Shown in pieces: positions 9,807-21,800 of a DNA stretch of 64,000 nt. Made by a program: the position numbers and the translations under genes. The stretch's first letter is position 1. Each line of letters starts with the position of its first letter. The stretch is from Misgurnus anguillicaudatus (taxonomy: Eukaryota; Chordata; Actinopteri; Cypriniformes; Cobitidae). The notes beneath the pieces were generated by a model, which had not been told where the DNA came from, made no database searches, and saw only the letters and a program-made list of their open reading frames with translations. The DNA lies in NCBI RefSeq assembly GCF_027580225.2, contig NC_073339.2, positions 39,794,501 through 39,858,500 of the forward strand, given 5' to 3'.

Positions 9807-12800
9807 ATGGAGCAGTTAAATTTAGGGTAAGTTGATATTTAAATGTTCGTCTTTATCCAGTAGTTAACTTAATAATCTTGTAGGAAGATGGGTGGTTGAC
9901 GGTTAACGTGTCCATTAACATTTTCTATTTAACATAAGACATATTTTCTCTTTTATATGATCAGGTGATGTGTCATGCTTATGAATGTTTCAGGCTATTC
10001 GTTGTTTGTCTCAACTAGTATGAAGCTGTTTGTTTTAATACATATGAAACTAATAGTTTTTTAATACATAATGAAGTTTAACACCATTAAAGTGCTGTTT
10101 AAAATCGTCTGCCATCTCACATCTCAGGACATGCCAACTTGCTAAAAGTTTTAGACATCTAATATCTGTATTATTTTTGGGTGAGTAATTCAGTCACACA
10201 GTCATTGATCTTTTATAAATAGTTCAGTCTTTTTTTCTTGTCCATGATATGTTACATCCTATAAAGCAAGAGCTGTCAGAAAATAAACTACTTTTTGATA
10301 AATCAATAAGGACTTTGTCTGCTGTCTTATGAGACCAGAATCTACATTTGCAGATTTCCTGCTGATATTTTACTGACCCAGTTCAAGATTTGTTGTACTC
10401 ATATATTACAATGCAAAAAACATTACACAAACTGTAATGCCATTACCGTGCCATAATTAATGGTGAAGCCTACAATAGTATATTTCCATTTCTCTCATAT
10501 GTATGTCAAAAAATGTATTAAATATTCAGCATTCAGGTTTCATTAACCTTCTGTCACATTATGGTATGTTGGATGTAGCACAGTTTCACCAGCACATCAT
10601 TTATTATAATAAATGTCTGGCTGTTGCATTTCAAGCTGTGGAAAGCTGAGATTGTTATACACAGAATTTCCAGCATTTTCAAGAACCATTTTTAATATTA
10701 AAGTCAGTCTTGGATACTATACTTTATATTAGTGTTTATCTCCTGCAATACAAAATGCATAGCTCTTATGGTAATGTTGGAACAGTCACATAATGCAAGA
10801 TATATTAATAATGTCTAAGTTTACACAAATGGGTGATTTTTTTTCCCCATATGCATTGTGTACTATTTTGTTTTTACCAAATGTTTTCCACTTTTGTCCT
10901 GTACAGAAATGAAGGAGGAAAATCTTCAAGAAGATTGTCATCGGTATGTATTTCTTTTATTTTCCACTTTAGGCTCTAAGTAGTCTGTTGCAATAATACA
11001 TTTCTCCAGAGTCATGAATCTGTAAAATTGTGTTTTTTGATTGTGCCCAAATAGATTTTAAAAGTTTCTCGGACATCTATGAGAGAACCTGGAGCTGAAC
11101 AAGAGGTGCAACAGGTAAACCATGACTCAGTGCTTTCAATGTTATGTTTTTGTTATTTTTTATTTCTCTAATAAAGTTTCTTTTACTGTGCATATTCACG
11201 TAGGAGGAAATCACGAAGCCTATTGAGAAGAAGAGGAATTCACGGAGAGTGAGTTTTGCAGCTACAAAAAACGTCCGTGTTTTTTCAAAGTAAGTTTAAT
11301 GATCTCAGCCTAATGTTTGCTAAAAATAATAGAAAATATAAACGCATATATATATGGACAATGTTTTTAATTTCACAGAGATGCAAAGGGTGAATCTCCT
11401 GTTCTGGCAACCGCACAAAACACAACTGTTGGTAAGCATTTTACTTCTTTATATAGTTAGTTATTAAGTTTCTCTTTTTTTAGATTATCTAGATTTATTT
11501 GTAACTCCTCAGGTAGTTATAGGCGGTTTTAGCAGTAACAACATAAACAAGCGGCTTTAGCCTCTGCTAGGAATAAATAACAAGAAAGTACTTTAAATGT
11601 AGTTTATTTATTTAACAAGCAAAATAAACAACACATCGATTACCTAGGAAACAAAAAACTTGTTATTTTCGACAAGGTATTTGTTCAAGAGTTCAGTTTA
11701 GCAACTAGCCAGACCATTAAAAAAAACTGAAAGCGAAAAGTAAAGTTCTGACCAGATGCGTATCGCGTCACCGCACGTGTGTCCGATGAAACCGTCTATA
11801 TGGTATATTATTGCACGGCTCGTTGGAATGCTTGATTATGATTGGCCAGTCACAATGTTTGCAGGTTTGTTATTCCCAGATAACAACCGTTCAAAACTAA
11901 TAACACATGTTGACAGATATAGTTTAATGTTACACAAGAATTAAATATAAATATTTAATAACATATATGACATTATATTTACAAATTATTAAACCAAATA
12001 GCGTGTTTGTGACATTTGAACATCTTGTCTTATCTTAAAAACAAAAGTAAACGTGTTTTCTTCGCTTAAGGTTTGCATTCGTTAAAAATGAAAAATCAAT
12101 ATTTAGTATTCCTTACCTTACTTATGAGGTAAATAGCCGTGTAATAAGCGAGAAAATGTACAGGTTGCCAGTTGTTATAGCGAAATAAGCCCCTTTAGTT
12201 TGATACAAAACCATCTGCTTTACGTCAGGTCCTGATCACACTGTCAGGGATTATTTTTGAGATAACAACCAGCTGCCTATACATTATCTCTTACATATTG
12301 CATATACTTTGTTGGTTGTGCTATTAGTTATATCACAGCCTATATAAGAATTTTTATGCTGTTATGAATTTCATTGTGTTTTGCCTTTTTTTCTGTGAAC
12401 AGGAGAACACAGACAAGATGAAAAGTAGGTCATAGATTGTACTATTTCATATAATTTTGAATTAAAATGCCCATATTGCTTATTTGATGTTTCTGTATGT
12501 CTATGTAATTGTATAATTATATGATTGTAACTGTTGTCCTCTAATAAAAGGATTCTGCATTTTGTTGACAAGGGAAATCAAATCAAAGGTAAGATTTTTT
12601 TTTTTTTAGGACAAAAAGTACATCTGAATAAGGGCACTTATGTTGTCTCATTGTTGTGCTCGCAGCTTGTAATACTGTGCTTATGTCATGCAAGGGAGTT
12701 TTCTTTCTTTAAATGATTCCCACATACAGAGAATGAATCACCAAATCTGTTTACTTCTTTCAGGCCTGGACACTTTGTTGAACACTCCTCTTTATGTATC

Positions 12801-12816
12801 CCAACATCTGAGCAAA
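9807..12816 (+). CDS. knl1: knl1 exons 1-8: N-terminus with PP1-docking SILK and RVSF motifs
   Basis: Eight short exons encode residues 1-123, starting MEQLNLGNEGGKSSRRLSS. SILK (residues 19-22) is split by the phase-0 intron between exons 2 and 3, and RVSF (residues 54-57, bases 11246-11257) is in exon 4. These are the two PP1-binding motifs of the KNL1 family and keep the conserved spacing; the flanking basic Ser residues are the type phosphorylated by Aurora B to release PP1. Exon 8 (GLDTLLNTPLYVSQHLSK) matches the conserved segment before the first MELT repeat. The ATG at 9807 is followed directly by this conserved N-terminus and a GTAAGT donor, which supports the start. Confidence 0.9.
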
Positions 12817-15800
12817 GTCAGTACCAACCTATCTAATGCTTGAAACTGAATTAATATTGCATTTTATGTTGCTGCAGTTTGTGATTGCCTTGATTAAATC
12901 AATGATATGCTGCCACTTGCCACATTTGGTGGGTGTGTCAGTTTACAATCTCTTATTTTGACACTGTGGTTATTATGTGTCTTGTAGGAAAATTTCTTCT
13001 CAGATCCTGTCCTCCAAGATGACTGTGTGGATAGGACGATGTTGCTTGGAGAAGATACCGGATACATGGATATGACGCACAGTCACACAATCATGATTGA
13101 TAAGGATTATGAAAACGATGAGATGAACCCAAATTTTGGTCTCAAAGTGACTCAGAAGATAACTGGGGGTCAGATTGTTGTTGCCGGTCAGAAGGGTTTG
13201 TCATGTGACACAAAAGTTGAGCCTAAAAATCCAGCCATGGACTCAGACTTCAACGCTTTTCTCGCCAGCATATCGCTACCCACTGTGAAAAATACTGTGC
13301 AAAAGAAAGAGCGTGGCGGTTTAATCTGTTCAGCCAATACAAGCACATCAGAAATTGATAAGGAGAATCAGTTGCCGCCATTTTTAATTAAGCAAGTTCA
13401 GCCTTCCATTGGCAGGGGTAACCCACAACTACTACCACAGGGACTTCAGCGTAGACGTTCCCGTGTTGCATTTTCTGAAGACGATGATATGGAAACGACT
13501 AAAAGTCACACTGTTGTGATCGAAAACAAAAGTAACGATCAACCTGTTCTGTCTTTTGTTTCTGAAAATAATACAAGTATCGCGTTTTCACGCGAAGATG
13601 ACATGGAGCTCACTCAAAGCCAGACTGCTGCTATCAATGTTAGGCTTACAGGAAATATCAGTAGCAATGTCCAAACTGCTCTAGATCAAAATAGATCCCA
13701 TTATTTCTCAGAGAATGACGATGCAATGGACATGACAGGGACATTTGATCTATCCCGTCGAGAAAATGAATATACAGTCAGTATGAAAAAGGAAGCTCCT
13801 ATTTCCAAAGCAAGCAAAATGTCCTCCTTCAGTGTGTTTGGAAATGGAGAGATGATGGGTCGTAACGAACCAAATTTCTCAATGGTCCAAACTGCTAATT
13901 CCGATGAAATGGAAATGACTGAGGCTTTGGATGTACCCGTTCAAGAACAAGAGCACACAGCCCGTATGAAAAATGAATCACTGTTTTCCAGCGTAAGCAA
14001 GAAGACCTCCATTAATGTGTTTGGAAGTGGAGAGATAATGGATCACAACAAATCTGGCCATTTTTCCATAGCCCAGACTGTTAATTCTGATGATATGGAG
14101 ATGACACGGTGTCAAACGATTGTTCTCGAGGCCAAACAGATCAGTGGAGACCAACCATTGAGCAACTCAAGGAAGAGTTTTCCTCATGCAGCAAGTATAA
14201 ATGAGAGAGCTCTGTTTCAAATTCACAAACCAAGTAAGATGTCCTCAAATAATGGGATTAGTAATGAAGCGAAAATGGATCGAAACAATCTCTCAATAGC
14301 CCAAACAACTAATTCTGATGATATGGAGATGACACAATGTCAAACTATTGTTCTCGAGGCCAAACAAATCAGTGGAGACCAACCATTGAGCAACTCAAGG
14401 AAGAGTTTTCCTCATGCAGCAAGTATAAAGGAGAGAGCTCTGCTTCAAATTCACAAACCAAGTAAGATGTCTTCCAATAATGGGATTAGTAATGAAACGA
14501 TAATGGATCGAAACAATCTCTCAATGGCCCAAACAACTAATTCTGATGATATGGAGATGACCGAAGCGTTAGAAGTGTCTGTTCAGGACAGTTTTTCCCA
14601 AATTAGCAAGAAGTCTTACTTTAATCTGACAAAAAATGCAGAGATAAACAAGTCTTACCATCTTCCCATTGCCCAAACTGCCGATTCTGATGATATGGAG
14701 ATGACACGATGCCAAACGATCGTTCTCGAAGCCGAGCAGTTCAGTGGAGACCAACCATTGAGCAAATCAAGGAAGAGTTTCTCCGATAATATTGTTAGAA
14801 AGGAAGAGTTTATGAATCAAAATAAATCAGGCAATCTCTCAATAGCTCAAGATATTAATTCTGATGACATGGAGATGACAGAGGCTTTAGAAGTGTCGGT
14901 TCAAGACAAAGAATATACAGTCAGTGAGAAGGAGAAAATGTCGCTTCAATCTTCCAAAATAAGCAAACGGTCCTTTAATCTGACTGGAAATGTGGAGGTG
15001 ATAGATCAAACTGCTAATATTGATGATATGGAGATGACACAGTGCCAAACTGTCATCCTCGAGGCCAAACAGTTTAGTGGAGACACCTTACGAAGAAGTT
15101 TGGTAACTAAAAGCAGCGATGGGATGGACATGACTCAAGCATTCACTGGGCGTATCGTACTGAACCCCCATTCGACCTCCAAGAAAGTAAAACAGCAAAG
15201 TATTTTGTTGCCAACTTCAAAGCATAATCTAAGTGACTCTATGAACAAGACAGGTGAACCCAGTACCTTCGCTGGAATTGCTCCCCCAAGTCCTGATGAA
15301 ATGGAGCTGACCGGATGCACGACTGTTAACATCGACTCAAATCCCACCTGGCTAGCAAGTGCTGCCGATACAACCTCTACAAGAAGAGCAAATCAAACCA
15401 TCACGGTGGCTGTACCCATGGAGATGACTCAGGTGCAAATATTACCAGTCAGCGAGAGAAAAGCATTTATGCCCAGAAGAAAGTCGATGACCACAGGAAG
15501 AGGTATGATGTCCTTTTGCAATCCTGAAAATATTGAAGCCGATAACTTCTCAAACTCTGATGAAATGGAAATGACACGATGTCAGACCATTGTGCTTGAG
15601 GCCGAAAACTACGAAAGGTGCAAACCTTTGGATACATCAAGAAACACTCTGAACATTGCTTCCTCCAGACCTGATGTTGACTGTATGGAAATGACCCAAG
15701 CGTTTACTGGCAATATCATGTTAAAGAGTCATATTACCGTTGAGGAAAGGAAGACTGAAGGAAACTTATTTTCTACAGCACAAAGTTGTCAAATGCAGGA

Positions 15801-18800
15801 TTGGTCTGCATCAGGATTGCATCAGGCCAGTACTTCAGATCTAGCAGTGCCCTGTGTAGATGATGGAATGGAGTTTACAAATTGCAATACGATTGCGATT
15901 GACACATTGGCAGACACTGACACAAATATCAAAGAAATTGAAAGTGCAACATCTAGGTCAAGTGGAGAACAAAATGAGATTGCTGCGAAGAGTATTAACC
16001 AAGATGCCCATCACTCAAACCATATCCCATTCAATCTGCAGTCAGATCTGGATACCAACCTCAGTAAAATGGATGAAAATGACAAAATGGCACGATCAAG
16101 CAGGATAATGACCACAGAGTCTGTTGGCGAAGACGATGACATGCAGGTGACAAAAGTCATCACAATGCCTTTTGAAACACAGGACAGTGTTAGATTGAAC
16201 CAGACTGAAGTGGCAAATAAAGAGAAGTTCTCTGGCATCAGAACGGAGGAAAAATTAATGGAGGGTATTTGGCCTACGAAGGAACAAAGTGAAAACTCAG
16301 TCCAACTAGAACTTTCCTCAACATCTGACTCTTTCATTAAAGAAGACCTACAACATAGAAAATCAAGGCGGAGGAGTTTAGCCGAGTTTCAGACGGAGCT
16401 TCAAAATATGTCACGGCGTATAAACAAAGAAGAGTTCATAAAGGGAGCAACGGCACCTTTGCCCTCATGTTCCCTTCCAGAGGTTTCCCCTAAAGAGCAA
16501 TGTGAAACGGCCATGTCCGTAGAGCCAGGTTTGAATGTTACACCTAACGTTAAACGTGGAAGTGAGAAGGCCACACCTTTCAGCCTCAAAAAGAAGCCTT
16601 TTTCATCGAGGATTTCATTCTGTGGCATTGTGCCGAAACTTACCAAGAGAAGTGCGGCTGTAACTCCAAACAAGACCGTAACCATAAGCACTCCCAGTTT
16701 ACCACATTTTCCACTGGAGAAACATTTGGATGTCGAGCAGAACAGCAGCTGCGTATCAGCCAACATCAATGAAGAGGAGTTACCTGAGATGAGCAGCGAG
16801 GAAGATTTTTCGGGAAGTATTGAAAATTGGCCGATTCACAAAGAAGATGAACAAGTTGATTTTTTGGATGCACTTAAAAATGTGGAGCCCTTAGAGGACG
16901 ATGTCTTCGAACTAAACGTGGACACGAGCCAAAGTTTAAAAAGGCCGTATCTGGAGGAAACAAGTGTTACAGCAGAACGTACCAAGAAAGCCTGCATCTC
17001 TGACACGGTAGGCACAAAATTTTCCTAATTTTCTGCTTAATCATTCATTGGCTTGGCATTTCCTACTACATGCTTGGAGGTTTTTCTGTAATAAAGTGTT
17101 GCGCGTGGGCTTCATTCATGTGCATTATTATGCTAATGTTTAGGATTCATGTTTCTTTAGGGGCCTGACTGTCATGAAGGTGGTGTACAGTGGGAAGGTA
17201 ATTTTACAAGCCATGTCGCTCAGAATCCCAGTGCAAAGATGATAGAAGATACAGGAGTCTCTGAATCCAGTGAGTTGCTTGTGTTATAACTTATTAGATG
17301 CATTCAAATATGACCTCAAATTGAGAATTTCTATGTTTATGATAAACATCTCTTTTACAGCTCTCAGATACTCCCAGTGTGATTCTCATATAGATGGGAC
17401 AATGGATTACGAATTTGATTTCAACAAGGTACTACCATTCGCACACACTTACAATATTATTATATAAGTTTTTATGTTTATGCATTGTTCATATGCAGTG
17501 TTAGAGATAAAAAAGCGTAAAGTCTTAAACCTCGGCATGTATTGTAACTTAGCATTTTTTGCTATATGGCAATGAATAATACCACAAATTATCTCCTTTT
17601 GTTTATTTCACCAGAAACTTGAGGATGGAAGCATCACCGTGAATGAGTTCTTGAGCCACTTTGGTATCAACTTCGTCATCCACAGATCCAGACCAAGTGC
17701 TCTTCCAGACATTCGTAAATAATCAGACTTTCTGCTGGTCACTCCACTATTTTTTTTAAATATGCTCATTTTTCTAGGAGCTCCCCTAGAGTTAAACACT
17801 TAATTTTTACCTTTTTGGAATCCATTCAGCTGATCTCTGGGTCTGGCGCTACCACTTTTAGCATAGCTTAGCGTAATCCATTGAATCTGTTTAGACCATT
17901 AGCATCGTGCTAAAAATAACCAAAGAGTTTCGATATTTTTACTTTTTAAAACTTGACTCTTTCGTAGTTACATTGAGTACTAAGTCCGACGGAAAATTAA
18001 AAGTTGCCGTTTTTCGTAAAGTCCTGAAAAACCTGGAAAAGTTATGGAATTTTAAAACTTAATTTTCCAGGACTGGAAAAGTGCTGGACAATGAATAAAC
18101 CCATAAAGTTCTGGAAAGGTCATGGAATTTTTCCAAAGAATACATTTGCAGCCATGTTACAGCAACTTTTAATTTTCGGCCAGTCTTAGTACACGATGTA
18201 ACTGCAAACAAGTTTTAAATAGGAAAAATATTGAAACTGTTTGATTTTTTTAGTGCGATGCTAATGGTCTAATCAGATTCAATGAATTATGCTAAGCTAT
18301 GCTAAAAATGGTACCGCCAGACCCGGAGATCAGCTGAATGGATTCCAAAATGGTAAAACTATAATGTTTAACTCTAGATGAGCTGGAAAATTAGCATATT
18401 TTCAAAAAAACATAGTGTGTCCCTTTTAAAGGGATACCTTTAAAGGGATTTTCAACCAAAAAAATTAAATGACCCCATGATTTACTCACCCTCAACCCAT
18501 CCTCAATGTATATGATTATATTTTTTAGACAAACCCAATCAAGAGTTATATTAGAAAATTCCCTGTCTGTTTAAAGTTTTATAATGGCAGTAAATGGTGC
18601 TTCTTATTTCAAGCCCATGTCCATCCACACAGCTCCAGGGGGTTAAAAAAGGCCTTTTGGGGGCAATCAATGCGATTTTGTAAGAAAAATATCAATATTT
18701 AAAACTTTACAAACTTAATTGCCGATGTGCATTCATGTGTTTCAGCGTAGTTGGTCATTACCGGAAGCTGGTTATTTAGTTTGTAAAGTTTTAAATATTC

Positions 18801-21800
18801 ATATTTTTTCTTACAAAATCACATTGATTGCCCTCAGAAGGCCTTTAACCCGCTTAAACCGTGTGTATTACTTCTGTGAAGACTTTTTTGGGCTTTAAAT
18901 CAAAAGCACCATTTACTACCATTATAAAGATTGGAAAAGCCAGGACATTTACTAATAAAACTTCAATTGTGTTAATCTGATCGGTTTGACAAAGTTTTCT
19001 CTTTGCAGCGTAGAGCCGGAGAGACTCGCACCATGGAAGATTTGCTCAAGGAGAAATACATACACCACCCAAAGCAGATAGTGTATGAGCATGATTGTAA
19101 AGAGCTTACAGATATAGTGGAAAGGTACGAACCAGATTTGCTTTGATCATGCTGTGTGACACTACACCACTGTAGAATTTAAATTAGTGTAAGTCTTTTG
19201 ACACAAATTAAAGGTGAAGTGTGCAAATTATGCATTGCTTGCAGCACCAAACAGAATAGCAAACAGTGATAGTTTATACTAGTTTACTAACGGCAAGTTG
19301 ATAGTCCCCAAACTTAAACAGTGATGTCATTGTCCACTTATGCCTCAACAGTATGGTACGCAATTATGTCAGTTTTCATTGTCAGTGGTACCAAAATAGC
19401 GCAACGTACCATACCACTTTTTTAGAGCCCTTCCGTACAGTACCTAGCACAATAGTACACTACCAAAAGGTGGTTGACAGAGAATCGTCATTTGCACGTT
19501 CTGCAAGAATTCGTGGCCAAAATGATCACAGATTGACATGAAATTGTATATAAATATATACAATTAAAGTATACTACTATATTTCACTATACAAAAATCC
19601 TGGGAAAAAGCAAAACACTTATCTTGAAACGAGGCATAAACATACAGATTGGAATTTTGTTAGTGATTCTGCGAGATGAAATTGAGATGACACACTTCAC
19701 CTTTGATTGCTTCTCAAAAATGTAAACATTTTGTGAAACTATATTCCTTATAGACTTAAAGAACGAACCCCTGAACAAGAAAAGTCCCTGAGATGCATCA
19801 ACGAAGCCCTTTTTCAAGAGATATGTAGTCTCTCCAAAGAGCAGGTATGTTGTTTTTTATACCCAGTCCTGCGTCGTCTTATGTTAAGGATCATTGCGAT
19901 CATAGCGTGTGCTGCCAAACCACAGCCTCAGTGGTGTCAGATGTAATGAGGTTCATGTTTAAGATTAAGTCGTCTTCATTTTCCTCAGTTAAAAAACTTT
20001 GGCTCCGAGTTGAAAGCGCGGAGAGTCTACTTTGGAAAAAGAAGCAAAGCACTTTCTCATGAAATGAAGGGAGTTCTGTACTCCAAACTTATAAAAACAA
20101 CACAGGTAAAAGCCTTTGCATTTTCAACCGTATTATTAAATTTGATATAAAAACCTAAATTATAAGAGATAAAGTATTGCTTGTTTCTCATCTAAGCATT
20201 AAGTGTTTTAAAGTTCTGATGAATGGACATACATATTCTTATTTTATGACATTTAGGATGCAAAACAACAACTGACGGCTAAAATTAAGGAGACGGATGA
20301 AATGATCGATGAGCTGGATGGATGCATTAATGATTTAGAGAGAGGTACAGAAGACTTAATTTTTGGTTTAAACATAATGAAGTGCTACATAAGTAACCCC
20401 TTGGTTTTGTTTTTCTAAACCAGAACTTGCAGCTGTAGATGCTATGATTAGTGAAAACCATCACAACTCTAACCAAACCAGACCAGCCTTAAAAGCAAAG
20501 GAAGATGGTAATGTCTCTTTAATTTTAACTACATTACTTAAAGTTGAACTTGGGCCGTTATACCAAAATATATATTTGGTGCAATAAAACCCACATCACA
20601 TCACCAAATGAACACCATGCCCAGAGTAAAGCATGAAGGTGACAGCATCATACTTTGTGGCTGCTTTTCTTCAGCTGGAACTGGGGTTTTAATCAGGGTG
20701 TATAGAATAATGAATAGCTCCAAATACCCGTCAATTTTGGCCCAAAACCTAAAGGCTTCTGCCAAAACACTTAAAATGAAGAGAAATTTCACCTCACAGC
20801 ATGACAATGACAGAAAGCACACATCTAATCAACAAAGGAATTACTTCACCAAATCAATATCAAGGTTTTGGAATGGCCCAGCAAGAGTCCGGATCTAAAT
20901 CCCATCCAAAATCTATGGGGTGATCTGAAGAGGGCTGTGCACAGGAGACACCCAACCAATTTGACAGATTTAAAATGCTTTAGAAAGGAGAACTGGCAAA
21001 ATATTGCAAATTAAAAAGTGTGAAATTGATTGACACATTCCCATTAAGATTGAATGCTGTGATAAAATCTAAAGGTGCCTAAACTAAGTTTTAGTTTAAG
21101 GGTGGGCATGCTTATGCAACCTGGTTATTGTACAACTTTACTTGCCATTTTTTCACCACCAAAGTTTTCTTATTGTTATTAGCTTTAATATATAGGTTGG
21201 AAGTACGGAATTAAGTTGGAACAGGTTTCAAAATGATTCATCTTGTTTTCATTTTTTAAATCACAAAAACCTGCAATTTTAACAGGGGTGTGTAGACTTT
21301 TTATATCCACTGTAAATGATTAAAGGAAAATGTAATGTTTTGCAATTTCTGTTTTCTTTTCTAAACAGATTTACACAAGCTAAATTCAGCATTGAATGAG
21401 ACAGAGAGGTATGCCAGTTTGTGGAATATTAAAGGTGGGGTGCATGATCTCTGAAAGTCAATGTTGACATTTGAAATCACCTAAACAATCACACCCCTAC
21501 CCCAATAGAATCTGGACTTTTTTTGCCCCACACATACGCCATCCAGGCAACAATGTCGGTTAGTAGACACGCCCCTTACTGCTGATTGGCTACAAGTTTG
21601 TTTTGGTAGTCAGCCCGACTCCCTTTTCAAAAATCATGCACCACCCCGCCTTTAAAGATTTGTGCTGTTTTTGTTTGTTTTGCAAAATACTAAATCTTTG
21701 GGTGAGTAACTGCCAATAGGCTAATTTAAAATAATTGTGAAACTTCCAGTGAAATTGATCAGCTACAGATTCAGCAGAGGACCTTAGAGGGCCAAGAGGA

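Noticed and set aside
16401..16769. 122-codon minus-strand frame within knl1 exon 9
   Set aside because: An antisense shadow of the strongly supported knl1 reading frame.
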